From a virus: 51,920 bases of DNA. The notes beneath the pieces are model-generated. The model did no database searches, was not told the DNA's origin, and was given only the letters and a program-made list of their open reading frames with translations. Position 1 is the first letter of the stretch; each line of letters begins with the position of its first letter. The DNA lies in the IMG/VR virus record IMGVR_UViG_3300025154_000017, positions 1 through 51,920 of that record. One strand, written 5' to 3'. The position numbers and the translations under genes are program-made. Positions 30,729 to 38,667 of the stretch are shown one piece after another.

Positions 30729-30916
30729 TTCTTTTCTCTATAATTTACAAATACCAAATTTATTATCCATATAAGACCTGCCGCTGATAGTAATATAAAC
30801 GAAGGCAATACGTTTGTAGCATGATTGAGTGTCATATACAATGCACCTGATAGCCATATACAAACTATTGCAGCAATGCCTATTAAGACCTTTGTTAACT
30901 TAGTCGTGGGTTTCAT
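30725..30916 (-). CDS. Two-helix membrane protein, 63 aa
   Basis: Two predicted transmembrane helices (about 8-28 and 36-56) joined by a short loop, with charged ends. Coupled on both sides. Function unknown. Confidence 0.65.
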   Translation of the reverse strand: MKPTTKLTKVLIGIAAIVCIWLSGALYMTLNHATNVLPSFILLSAAGLIWIINLVFVNYREKK

Positions 30917-31266
30917 CCTTTTTTGTATTTACCCGTTTCATATTCTTTGTAGTTAGCCCGTCCGTCAGCACGCAGTTCACGAAGCCTCCGCAGGATTGTC
31001 CCGTCCATGAGGTACTCACGGTTAGTAATACGCCTCACAGCACGAACCAAATCCATGACATTAAATATCTCCCTCTGCTGGTTGAACGCAAGCCTTGTGG
31101 CAGCGTAGACAGTAGCCTTGCCCGTTACTCTGAACTCGTTATAGTAGTAAATTCTCCCCTTTGGATCGCCGTCAATATAGACAGCAACGCCTCCGGTGAT
31201 GACCTCGGCAAGCCCCTCACGGCCCTCAAAAGTGTCGCCCGGTTTGGTGATAATAACTGTTTGCAT
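30913..31266 (-). CDS. Hypothetical protein with possible winged helix, 117 aa
   Basis: Beta-rich N-terminal 45 residues, then a C-terminal part (VMDLVRAVRRITNREYLMDGTILRRLRELRADGRANY) that reads like a winged helix-turn-helix (DGTILRRLRELR). Being the second gene of the early operon, a regulatory role is plausible. Confidence 0.65.
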   Translation of the reverse strand: MQTVIITKPGDTFEGREGLAEVITGGVAVYIDGDPKGRIYYYNEFRVTGKATVYAATRLAFNQQREIFNVMDLVRAVRRITNREYLMDGTILRRLRELRADGRANYKEYETGKYKKG

Positions 31267-31270
31267 AGGT

Positions 31271-31462
31271 TCAGATTTTTATTGTTACGGTTACTTTAGG
31301 TCTTATTTGGACCACTCGATCTTCATTAATCCAAATCTTCTGATTATCGACATTAATATCAATTTCACAAGTTCCATTATTAAATAAGAACAAATCGACA
31401 AGTGCCGTGACTTGTGCCTCAAGTTTTTTTGCTGCTTTTTGTAGTTCTTCGGTTTTTGTCAT
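31271..31462 (-). CDS. Small helical-start protein, 63 aa
   Basis: First gene behind the early promoter. N-terminal helix (TEELQKAAKKLEAQVTALVDLF), then a beta-rich part. Not recognised. Confidence 0.6.
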   Translation of the reverse strand: MTKTEELQKAAKKLEAQVTALVDLFLFNNGTCEIDINVDNQKIWINEDRVVQIRPKVTVTIKI

Positions 31463-31485
31463 GTCTCTCGGTTTTAATTACACAT

Positions 31486-31516
31486 CAAAGATAAACCACA
31501 AAACAACGCAATTCAA
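31486..31516 (-). promoter_or_regulatory. Early operon promoter
   Basis: TTG (31516-31514), 20 bases, then TATCTTTG (31493-31486) on the minus strand; the first T of the -33 TTTG is A. It sits 24 bases before the first ATG of the long operon running to about 18 kb. Confidence 0.6.
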
Positions 31517-31581
31517 TGATAAAAGTCAGCTTATTTGCGATTTTAGTCTATCGAAAAGGCTCGTTCGTCAAAATTAGGTAC

Positions 31582-31603
31582 AAAAAAGCCCCGTTAAGGG
31601 CTT
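31582..31603 (-). terminator. Terminator after the 46-aa gene
   Basis: Minus strand AAGCCC-TTAACG-GGGCTT, then TTTT. It follows the stop codon of the 46-aa gene (31607) by a few bases. It ends a single-gene unit. Confidence 0.75.
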
Positions 31604-31606
31604 CTC

Positions 31607-31747
31607 TCATTGTTTTGTCATCTTGCGATAAGATTCAAAACTAATCCTGCCTTTAGAATAAAGGCTCATTGCTTGATTCACCACACGTTTGTTGCGCCCT
31701 ATTTTGCGTGCGCCTCCGTGCTTCTTGTGCTCTTGCTTCTTTGCCAT
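31607..31747 (-). CDS. Small very basic protein, 46 aa
   Basis: ATG 31747 to TGA 31607. Rich in Lys, Arg and His; KHGGARKIGRNKR is followed by SLYSKGRISFESYRK. The motif resembles small nucleic-acid-binding proteins of phages. It has its own promoter and terminator, lying alone between late and early blocks, which suggests strong or early expression. Confidence 0.7.
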   Translation of the reverse strand: MAKKQEHKKHGGARKIGRNKRVVNQAMSLYSKGRISFESYRKMTKQ

Positions 31748-31813
31748 TTGCGATTGTATTTAGTTACGTTCGCATATCGGCCTCCTTTTTTAATGGTTAT
31801 ACATATGAAAGAA

Positions 31814-31845
31814 CAAATATAAAAACCTTTATTCAAATACACAAA
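31814..31845 (-). promoter_or_regulatory. Strong Bacteroidetes-type promoter
   Basis: TTTG (31845-31842), 20 bases, TATATTTG (31821-31814): a full match. It drives the 46-aa gene. The leader contains a strong Shine-Dalgarno (AAAGGAGG) followed by ATG CGA ACG TAA at 31775-31764, a three-codon ORF out of frame with the main gene. Confidence 0.7.
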
Positions 31846-31880
31846 TAAAAAAGAGGGCCACCCACCGGATAACCCTCTTC
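31843..31880 (-). terminator. Terminator of the lysis/late operon
   Basis: Minus strand AAGAGGG (31879-31873) pairs with CCCTCTT (31857-31851), followed by TTTTTATTT. It lies about 55 bases after the last late gene and overlaps the -33 region of the next promoter. Confidence 0.8.
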
Positions 31881-31934
31881 AAAACCCCAAAACTAACTAA
31901 CATGAAAAACCCATGAAGAGACAGAACAAAGATA

Positions 31935-32375
31935 TTAATTTATTTCAATCCACACTTCTTCCCCGTTATTTTCTGCTGCGGTAATCTTTGAGTTTAACAG
32001 ATCACTCCATGCACGTGAATTGACTAACCGGCCCTGAATAGTGTTCTCCCCGACTAAAATGCAGCCCCTGGTATCACTCACCGAGTTACCGGGATGCAAC
32101 ATTACACCTGTGAAGCCGTAAACATTCTGTAAGTATGGCATAGGCCGGTTGAAAGTAGGACTGTGAGCCATCTTAATCCTGTACTTACCCGCAGGTATGG
32201 CCGTGTCACCGTAGATTTTACCCTCGTCAGGATCATTAAAGTCACCGTCGTCGTTTAAGTCAATCAAGTCCCTCACCGGATCCTCTAAACTGTTGCATTG
32301 AAATTCCACCCCGATATACAGCTTGCCTATCGTGTAGGTGGCTTTTTTTATCTTCCGGTAGAGGTAGAGGTTCAT
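31935..32375 (-). CDS. DUF5675-like protein, probable lysis role
   Basis: 146 residues. TIGKLYIGVEFQCNSLEDPVR, AIPAGKYRIKMAHSPTFNRPMPYLQNV and HPGNSVSDTRGCILVGEN resemble the DUF5675 family, found in lysis regions of Bacteroidetes phages; the conserved His, Asp and Cys suggest a catalytic role on peptidoglycan. It is the last gene of the late operon. Function not proven. Confidence 0.75.
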   Translation of the reverse strand: MNLYLYRKIKKATYTIGKLYIGVEFQCNSLEDPVRDLIDLNDDGDFNDPDEGKIYGDTAIPAGKYRIKMAHSPTFNRPMPYLQNVYGFTGVMLHPGNSVSDTRGCILVGENTIQGRLVNSRAWSDLLNSKITAAENNGEEVWIEIN

Positions 32376-32842
32376 CAGAAGGTGTAGTTAGCTCCCCAAA
32401 GTAAGAAGTAATTTTCTTTGGCTGGTGTGCCCTTAACAAAATCCAATCCCACACCAAGTGACGGAGAAAGCCCCATGACGTTAAAAGCAGAACCGGTCAA
32501 TAGAATACCCGTACATGGCCTCTCCGTTGTCGCTACGCTAATTTGTGCTGCAAACGAATACACATTGTAAGGTTCACCATCGACGAGCTTAAACAGGCTG
32601 TATGACGCCCCAAATCCCACACGTGAGGCAAACGACATTTGAAAGCTGTCGAACTTGCCATCAACGTAAAGAGGCTTAAACACCGTCCCTGCTATTGTGA
32701 ACTCAGGCCGGATAAGCAGAACACCACTCAGTGCCCTGTCGCCTGTCTTGAACATATCAGCTGTTACAGGGGTGAAGAATGACTGAGCATGAAGACCCAC
32801 CGTCATCAAACAGACAACGGTGAGCAACATGAGCCGCTTCAT
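32375..32842 (-). CDS. Secreted outer-membrane-type protein, 155 aa
   Basis: Signal peptide 1-20 ending HAQS. The rest alternates hydrophobic and polar residues and ends with ...LLWGANYTF, a C-terminal aromatic typical of outer-membrane beta-barrels. It lies between holin-like and DUF5675 genes, so it may help breach the outer membrane during lysis. Confidence 0.65.
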   Translation of the reverse strand: MKRLMLLTVVCLMTVGLHAQSFFTPVTADMFKTGDRALSGVLLIRPEFTIAGTVFKPLYVDGKFDSFQMSFASRVGFGASYSLFKLVDGEPYNVYSFAAQISVATTERPCTGILLTGSAFNVMGLSPSLGVGLDFVKGTPAKENYFLLWGANYTF

Positions 32843-33081
32843 ACGCTGTCAGTGGCCTTGAACATCAAAATCAAGGCTGAAACATAGCCAACTAACTGGC
32901 CCCCTACTGTAATAATCCCCGCAAGGATTTCGTTCAATGGCTGTGCCTCGTCTGAAGTGATTTTGCCCGTAGCAAGCAAAACGGTGACAACAAGGTTAGC
33001 TGCCATAAGTAGAATACCTGAAATGGTTGTCACGAGGTTTCTCGTTGGTGCTGATTTGTCATAAAATGCTTTTGCGCTCAT
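32839..33081 (-). CDS. Holin-like two-helix membrane protein, 80 aa
   Basis: Two transmembrane helices, about 16-38 and 52-75, with a short acidic loop between them and charged ends. Size, topology and position in the lysis module fit a class II holin. Confidence 0.7.
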   Translation of the reverse strand: MSAKAFYDKSAPTRNLVTTISGILLMAANLVVTVLLATGKITSDEAQPLNEILAGIITVGGQLVGYVSALILMFKATDSV

Positions 33082-33091
33082 AATAAATTTA

Positions 33092-34009
33092 TTAGTTAAT
33101 ACTTAATTCAGACAAATATAATAATTCCTTATTACATATTACACAGTCCTCAAAATTACCAGTATGCCATCTTTTATGGTTTACCCTCTTAGCTATCATT
33201 GAATGCTTTGCTCTTTCTTCCGGACTGTCCATTAACTTAATCATAATATCACTCATTTTCTTTAATGTTTCCGCAGAACGTGGGGGTCTATTTTTTGCTC
33301 TTTCGCTCATTAGTTTTCTTTCCTCAATTGATATTTCGCCACGAGATTCGCGTATTTTTCTTTTCGTTTCATCCGTATGATGCTTACCGTAAAAAGAATT
33401 TTTTTCCCCCTTATGAGATTCGCTAAGCTTCCTTTTGGTCTCGTCAGTTATAACTCTATTTATTCGTGCTTTTGACATATTTTCTCTATGCTCTTCAGAA
33501 AATATTCTTCCCTTGCTTGCTTCGCTTAATTTCTGTTTATGTTCTTCCGAAAAATGCCTCCCCTTAGAATTAGCCGATTGTTTTCCCCTTGATTCAATAG
33601 AACGTATTTTGCCAGTATTAGCTCTCCTTATTCGGTCTTTTGTTTCCTGAGTTATTTTACGTCTCCTATTAGATTCGCTTATCTTGAGCTTAGCTTCCTT
33701 ACTTAATTTAAATCCAAGCGGGCTATCTGCTATTGGTCTATTATTAAAGTAAGGTTTATATGCATCAATAAAAAACTGTTCATTAGATATTAATTCATCT
33801 TTATCACAAGTCAAAATTATACTAAATGACAGATCGCTTTTATTGTATTTATTATAATGATTTTGTAACTTTAATGAATAGTGATTATTGTTTTTTAAGC
33901 AACGTAGATGCTCATTCCATCGACGCATTATATGAACCGAACTGCCAATATAAATACGGTCAGGTTTTGCTGACGAACGTATCATATATACTCCAATAAT
34001 ATGTTCCAT
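33092..34009 (-). CDS. GIY-YIG endonuclease with NUMOD3 repeats, 305 aa
   Basis: GVYMIRS and IYIGSS motifs, a following Arg (RRWNEH), and EQFFIDAYKPYFN with the catalytic Glu, then at least seven NUMOD3-like repeats from about residue 105 (SEEHKQKLSEASKG type), ending with CVIC. Paralogue of the gene at 9371-10147. It directly follows the rearranged caspase-like gene (18-base gap). Confidence 0.92.
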   Translation of the reverse strand: MEHIIGVYMIRSSAKPDRIYIGSSVHIMRRWNEHLRCLKNNNHYSLKLQNHYNKYNKSDLSFSIILTCDKDELISNEQFFIDAYKPYFNNRPIADSPLGFKLSKEAKLKISESNRRRKITQETKDRIRRANTGKIRSIESRGKQSANSKGRHFSEEHKQKLSEASKGRIFSEEHRENMSKARINRVITDETKRKLSESHKGEKNSFYGKHHTDETKRKIRESRGEISIEERKLMSERAKNRPPRSAETLKKMSDIMIKLMDSPEERAKHSMIAKRVNHKRWHTGNFEDCVICNKELLYLSELSIN

Positions 34010-34027
34010 GCAATAAAATTACGAATA

Positions 34028-34813
34028 TTATTTGATATTAACAAGTATATTATAATATTCGGAATCTCGTAGATTTCCGTCAAAAAAGCAGATTGCTTCG
34101 TCGATCGCTTCTTCACCTATGCCATGAAGCTGAGTACCATGCGTCGAATTATGTATTATCAGTGTGTTGTTACTACACACAAGGCCGTCGAGCAGGTAGT
34201 CCGGGCCTTCAATCGTAGGTATCTGATCGAACTCAGCCGAAGGTAAGTATTGCCGTATCTCGGTAAACCAGTGACGGTATGTTATCCCCTGCCGCAAAAG
34301 TCGCATGGCATACCACGTAAACGCTCCCCGGTAATCGTCATTGATGTAGGCATCTGCCGCAGTTTGCGTTTCTCCGCAAGCACTTATAGCTATCCATTTA
34401 ATGTCTGAACGAAGGAAAAAAGGCCGTGAAACAGTCCTTACAGGCTGTCCCGGGGTAGCATAAAACCTGTTCTTAACCCTGTGGTATTCCTCCACTCCCC
34501 GCTTATCAAACAGCCGTGTCACGGTAGCCGAAAAACAACTGTCAGCCAGTACCACAACTGTTGCACCAGGTTTAAGTAGTGATACAGCCGCCGCCACGTT
34601 CGTTCTAAAGGCTTTTAACGTTGCCTCTGAATCCAAGTACCGCCTAACGTCAAAGTCCGGCCAGTGCCCTAATAACGTGTCCTTAACCTGTCGGCTATCA
34701 TTTAAGCACCCACGCAAGTCATTCGTGCTGCCGGGGTAGTCGTTTATCGCAAACGAGAGTAACCGCCTTTCAGCGAACTCCATTGTCGGGGGTACAGGTT
34801 TCTTCCAGCACAT
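34028..34813 (-). CDS. Caspase-like (peptidase C14) protein, permuted
   Basis: 261 residues from ATG 34813. Residues 18-83 match the caspase p20 start (LLSFAINDYPGS, LRGCLNDSRQV, EATLKAFRTNV). The catalytic Cys segment VVVLADSCFS (Cys93) follows directly, then SACGETQTAAD and GAFTWYAMRLL. The His segment IIHNSTHGTQL (His225) with EEAIDEAICFFDGNLRDSE lies after these, at residues 215-261. In usual members it comes between residues 83 and 84 here. Both dyad residues remain, so the enzyme could be active. Caspase-like genes are known near lysis genes of Bacteroidetes phages; role unknown. Confidence 0.82.
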   Translation of the reverse strand: MCWKKPVPPTMEFAERRLLSFAINDYPGSTNDLRGCLNDSRQVKDTLLGHWPDFDVRRYLDSEATLKAFRTNVAAAVSLLKPGATVVVLADSCFSATVTRLFDKRGVEEYHRVKNRFYATPGQPVRTVSRPFFLRSDIKWIAISACGETQTAADAYINDDYRGAFTWYAMRLLRQGITYRHWFTEIRQYLPSAEFDQIPTIEGPDYLLDGLVCSNNTLIIHNSTHGTQLHGIGEEAIDEAICFFDGNLRDSEYYNILVNIK

Positions 34814-35226
34814 CACTTTATAGTTTCTTTAATTTCCTGCACATCCTGACGCATCTCTTTGTTTTTAAGGTTATCAGCCACCGTCGAGAACGTGCCGTAT
34901 GAGCTTATTATCAGAGTTATCACGAAGAACGCAATGATAATCACCGTCCATGTCGGGTGACGTTTGAAGAACTTGTACTCAATTAAATCGTCTTTTAAGG
35001 CTTCGATATCCTTTGCCTTTGAGCATTCAATAGGGTGCAGCGTCAGTTTTTCTTTTAAGATCCCAACGTCATCCTCAAGTTCATTAACCCTATGATTAGT
35101 TGTCGTCGTCTGAACCTCTATCCTGTCAAGTCTGTCGTGGACTGTCTCAAACTGTGCATTCATGTGCTTGTTTAAGCCTCCAAATTTTTCTTCTAAGTAC
35201 AGGCGGTAATCTTTTGAATCAGTCAT
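34813..35226 (-). CDS. XhlA-like coiled-coil membrane protein
   Basis: 137 residues: helical N-terminal coiled coil (HDRLDRIEVQTTTTNHRVNELEDD), one transmembrane helix near 93-115 (WTVIIIAFFVITLIISSY), and a short charged end. Layout matches haemolysin XhlA-type lysis accessory proteins, though the extra C-terminal tail is unusual. TGA overlaps the caspase ATG. Confidence 0.65.
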   Translation of the reverse strand: MTDSKDYRLYLEEKFGGLNKHMNAQFETVHDRLDRIEVQTTTTNHRVNELEDDVGILKEKLTLHPIECSKAKDIEALKDDLIEYKFFKRHPTWTVIIIAFFVITLIISSYGTFSTVADNLKNKEMRQDVQEIKETIK

Positions 35227-35275
35227 TTAAATTAAGTTGTACCCCCTCCCGCTTCCGACGACGGTTGAGAGTTGG

Positions 35276-35659
35276 TTATATAATTATCCTTACACCTATT
35301 GTTAAGTTATTCCGCACGCTGCCGATATAGATGTATGGTTTCTTTTTAAATACTTTTAACGCTGCATAACTCAGTCCCGTGCCTATCGCTCCGCCGATCA
35401 TCGTCGCCCCTACGTCTTTCCAGTCCCAGCCACCGTATTCAATCTCATCCCACAGCTCTTTACCTATCCCCGCAACGGCTACCGAACCCATTCCAAGCAA
35501 AGCAGCTTTTTCAGGCTTCCAATTCAGCGAGTTACCGGCAAATGTCCCCCAAGTGCCTACCACCACGCCTGCACCGGCATGAAGTTTCTTATCGACGGGT
35601 ATCTGAGCCGCAAGGCTTGCAGAGAACAGAAGGGCTATTATCGTGAGTTTCGTTTTCAT
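35276..35659 (-). CDS. Secreted YfiM/DUF2279-like protein
   Basis: 127 residues, signal peptide about 1-18 (ending LAAQ). DKKLHAGAGVVVG, GKELWDEIEYGGWDWKDVGATMIGGAIG are the pattern of YfiM-type small envelope proteins (His and the KE..DE..GG..D segment). It opens the lysis module. Function not established. Confidence 0.7.
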   Translation of the reverse strand: MKTKLTIIALLFSASLAAQIPVDKKLHAGAGVVVGTWGTFAGNSLNWKPEKAALLGMGSVAVAGIGKELWDEIEYGGWDWKDVGATMIGGAIGTGLSYAALKVFKKKPYIYIGSVRNNLTIGVRIII

Positions 35660-35674
35660 CTGACAGCGACTACA

Positions 35675-36301
35675 CTAAATAAATGAACTTATATAATTAC
35701 CTATTAATACCCCTCCGGCATCATTTGGATGAACTCCGTCAGATAGATATGTTGTATAATTATCTGCATTAATGCCAACATCATGGAATAAATCCAATGC
35801 CTCTAATCCATATAAAGCAGCACACTCCATAACTGCTGTGATGTAAGGTTCTTTCTGAGCAACGCTTACATCGGTTGAATACAGCGGAGTTAAGCATATT
35901 ATTCTCGCATCGGGGTTCTGCTCTGTCAATTTCTTTAATGTGCCTTTATATGCAGAATAGAATGACGGGGGACTTTCTTCTACCGCATCTCCCGTATAAA
36001 CCGCATCCTCAATCGTTCCGCACCCCGTAGGATAAGCGTCGTTCTGTCCTCCCATTAAAAAGATAATATCAGGACCGTAATAATGAGCATCATCAACTCT
36101 TTCGTATATAGAATTTCCCAACTGTTGTCCCACGTAGTCATTGTTTATCAACGGAACAATCCTGCTTGACCCCATTGCCATAGGTTTATGACCACCCATA
36201 CCATCTTGAGTTTCCGCGACACTATACCCCGTAAGTATATTAATCACTATCTGTGATTGCCATTTACTCTGATAAGTTACACTATCTCCTATTGTTATCA
36301 T
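35675..36301 (-). CDS. SGNH/GDSL esterase, virion-associated
   Basis: 208 residues. IGDSV (Ser7), GGQND (Asn87) and SDGVHPND (Asp188, His191) are SGNH blocks I, III and V. No signal peptide. It sits with tail fibre genes, so it may deacetylate host surface polysaccharide during adsorption. The start is only a few residues before the catalytic Ser, so the protein is a bare catalytic domain. Confidence 0.85.
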   Translation of the reverse strand: MITIGDSVTYQSKWQSQIVINILTGYSVAETQDGMGGHKPMAMGSSRIVPLINNDYVGQQLGNSIYERVDDAHYYGPDIIFLMGGQNDAYPTGCGTIEDAVYTGDAVEESPPSFYSAYKGTLKKLTEQNPDARIICLTPLYSTDVSVAQKEPYITAVMECAALYGLEALDLFHDVGINADNYTTYLSDGVHPNDAGGVLIGNYISSFI

Positions 36302-36315
36302 TTTGGGGATTTTAT

Positions 36316-37275
36316 CTAACTCACTTTTTTTTTTAAGTATTGGTATATCGCAGCCTCGACCCCAGCATCCTCTATTGCATCTCTGAATATTGCTTCACGT
36401 ATTACAAAATCCGCACAGTGAACGGGATTACCCGGGTCTCCTCCAAGTGCTATGGCGTTCATATTAGAACTTCCAAAATGTCCCGTAACAGCAGCGGTTT
36501 CATCAACTATTAACTTACTATTTGCTGTATTGAACAATATCCTTACTACCCCCCAATTACCAATAGCAAGATTACTATTAACCACAACCGTTGCCCCCGC
36601 TCCTCCGCAATGGGCACATAAATCCGGTGTTGTTCCGTGTTGATATAAAGTTCCCGTGCCAAACGGCGCTCCGTTTATTATAGTTTGGTCTGTACCATCA
36701 TACGAAACTTGGCTGACCAAAAGATAAATCATTTCGGGTTGTGAATATCCAAGTGCGGCAGTTGCCATATACATAGCCACGTTATTAAATCTTACACCAT
36801 CAGCGTGCCATATCGGTTGTTTTGTACCCGTTGCCTGAGTTAAGTTATGTCCCGAACCAAGTTTATCATTCCATTGACTTATCTTCTCCGTTCCACCTGT
36901 ATCTTTCGTTAAGGTGGTTAAATCAGAATAATCATACCATGCAACAGTATTACCATCATCAGCCACATTATTTGTCACCGTACCCGTGTCGCCTGACTTG
37001 ACAAAGGTTATCGTCAAGTCTTCATCAAAGACTAATACCGCAGTTGATAACACCAATGTCAGCACCGTACCAGTCCAACTTGCCGACGAAATAGTAAACC
37101 CTGTAATCGTAAAGTCAGTTGCAACTAAATCAGCCGCAGTCGGAAACGTCAGCACCACATGAGTAGGAGCAGCATTCTCAACCGTTACTGAAACCAGAGA
37201 AGTCCAAAACGCCTCCCAGTCTGTGCCGCCGCCGCTGAACGGTATCGCTGTTCTTGAAACACTTATGCCCGGCAT
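36316..37275 (-). CDS. Tail fibre/adhesin with lectin-like domain, 319 aa
   Basis: Residues 1-110 look like an Ig-like beta domain (SWTGTVLTLVLSTAVLVFDEDLTITF). Residues 110-319 have the LamG/concanavalin-type pattern (ISQWNDKLGSGHNLTQATGTKQPIWHADGVRFNN ... ALGGDPGNPVHCADFVIREAIFRDAI) of glycan-binding domains. Shine-Dalgarno AAAGGAGG precedes the ATG. Host receptor binding is likely. Confidence 0.75.
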   Translation of the reverse strand: MPGISVSRTAIPFSGGGTDWEAFWTSLVSVTVENAAPTHVVLTFPTAADLVATDFTITGFTISSASWTGTVLTLVLSTAVLVFDEDLTITFVKSGDTGTVTNNVADDGNTVAWYDYSDLTTLTKDTGGTEKISQWNDKLGSGHNLTQATGTKQPIWHADGVRFNNVAMYMATAALGYSQPEMIYLLVSQVSYDGTDQTIINGAPFGTGTLYQHGTTPDLCAHCGGAGATVVVNSNLAIGNWGVVRILFNTANSKLIVDETAAVTGHFGSSNMNAIALGGDPGNPVHCADFVIREAIFRDAIEDAGVEAAIYQYLKKKVS

Positions 37276-37290
37276 AATTAACCTCCTTTA

Positions 37291-37344
37291 TTAAATAAAA
37301 TAGGCAAGTGCGGAGAAAAAACTTGTTTGTCCGCGCGACTTGCC
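37291..37344 (-). terminator. Hairpin terminator between tail genes
   Basis: Minus strand GGCAAGT (37344-37338) pairs with ACTTGCC (37309-37303), with an inner GCGGA/TCCGC stem, then TATTTTATTT. It probably reduces read-through into the fibre and lysis genes. Confidence 0.6.
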
Positions 37345-37356
37345 CATAAGCTTAAA

Positions 37357-37692
37357 TTACCAGCCTACCGAAAACGTTGCGGTAGACCCCGTTTTATACA
37401 CTTTTCTGATGTTCATCGGAAGCCAGTCACCGAGATACTTAGTAGTATGAACAAGCGTGGCGGTAAAGTCCGTATGATCGGCCAGCTCAACCTCAAGCGT
37501 ACCAACGGCCTCGATCAACACCCTGAACGTACCGTCAGGTGAATTAGTGTCAGCCACGTAGTCTCCGACCATAGTAGCCGGATTGACCACCCCTACGTCC
37601 TCATCGGTCCCGTTAATAAAGAACCCGATGCCGTTGCCGAGAATGTCCTTTAGACCCCCCGGATACAGAGTTATTGCGCAAGGATCAGCCAT
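37357..37692 (-). CDS. Small virion-type protein, 111 aa
   Basis: Not recognised. Beta-rich, starts MADP, with GFFINGTDED and ATFSVGW end. It pairs with the following 99-aa gene (2-base gap) and lies among tail genes, so a virion role is inferred. Confidence 0.6.
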   Translation of the reverse strand: MADPCAITLYPGGLKDILGNGIGFFINGTDEDVGVVNPATMVGDYVADTNSPDGTFRVLIEAVGTLEVELADHTDFTATLVHTTKYLGDWLPMNIRKVYKTGSTATFSVGW

Positions 37693-37694
37693 GA

Positions 37695-37994
37695 CTACTG
37701 ACGATCAGCACATTCGGTACAAACAGTAGCGTCGCAGTTGACGAGCTTAATAGCCAGCTTATCGCAACCATCTAAGCCGAAGCCAAGCACAACAAGCGAT
37801 TCAGGCGACGTGCCTAACTGCGTAGAATAGTCGCACCCAATAGTATTACAGTCGGTGCAGTTATCAGGGACAACCATCGTGACACGGAAGCCAAGTACAC
37901 CACCATCAGCGTCAATCACCAAGCATGATGCTAACATCTGGAGCAGATTAGCCGGGAACGGATATCCGCAAGTTTCAATAGGATTATCAGCCAT
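37695..37994 (-). CDS. Cysteine-rich virion-type protein, 99 aa
   Basis: Not recognised. Nine Cys in 99 residues, in CTDCNTIGC, DGC, NC and CTEC. Either zinc-bound or disulfide-bonded. Located in the tail region. Confidence 0.6.
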   Translation of the reverse strand: MADNPIETCGYPFPANLLQMLASCLVIDADGGVLGFRVTMVVPDNCTDCNTIGCDYSTQLGTSPESLVVLGFGLDGCDKLAIKLVNCDATVCTECADRQ

Positions 37995-38012
37995 TTCTTT
38001 TCTTTTTTATAA

Positions 38013-38570
38013 TTATGCCATTGGTGATACTGCCCTCAACGGTGAGAACTGTGACTTCCATTTAGCGGTTCCGATGAATTTCACTAACTCGGTTGTTTCA
38101 CGCGGTATGACCTGATTTGCGCGGATCGTAACCTGAATACCCTCGTTGCCTCCGTAAAGCATTCCATCGAATGTTTCATACCACAGCTTAAAGGTCATGT
38201 TACACTCCAAAGTCAGGAGCCAGTTGTAGTTCGTGTCGTTAGTCTCATCAACCTCGAAAGGTATTGAGAACTGTTTCAGCCCAACGGCAATGCGATCCCA
38301 CGAAGTAGGTATCTCACTTTGTTCGGGCTCGGGAAGTTCGGCAATCACCGGCAACTCACGGATTTCATCACCCGTTGCAGTTGCAGTATCGTCGAGCCTC
38401 GTGGTCCACTCCGCTAAGTCCTCGACGTTGGTGAAGTCATCAGCATCAGCAGCAGCAATGTAAAAAGTCTTAATTTGCCCATAGTGATATTCAGGGGCGC
38501 ATAAGTCTTTCTCTATTGCAGGCAGTCCAGTACAGTCTGTCGGACAAGTTGGTAATACGAGAATTGACAT
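38013..38570 (-). CDS. Tail structural protein candidate, 185 aa
   Basis: Beta-rich protein; WDRIAVGLKQFSIPFEVDET and FKLWYETFDGMLYGGNEG suggest a tail-tube or baseplate fold. Cys cluster near the N-terminus (CPTDC). A -7-like TAATTTTG lies at 38633-38626 without a clear -33. Exact role unknown. Confidence 0.55.
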   Translation of the reverse strand: MSILVLPTCPTDCTGLPAIEKDLCAPEYHYGQIKTFYIAAADADDFTNVEDLAEWTTRLDDTATATGDEIRELPVIAELPEPEQSEIPTSWDRIAVGLKQFSIPFEVDETNDTNYNWLLTLECNMTFKLWYETFDGMLYGGNEGIQVTIRANQVIPRETTELVKFIGTAKWKSQFSPLRAVSPMA

Positions 38571-38667
38571 AACAGTTTGATTATTAGTTAATTACAGTTT
38601 AAAAGAACTCATTATCATTAATACCCAAAATTACCTCTTATTATACTCTATGTGTTAAACGTAATAT

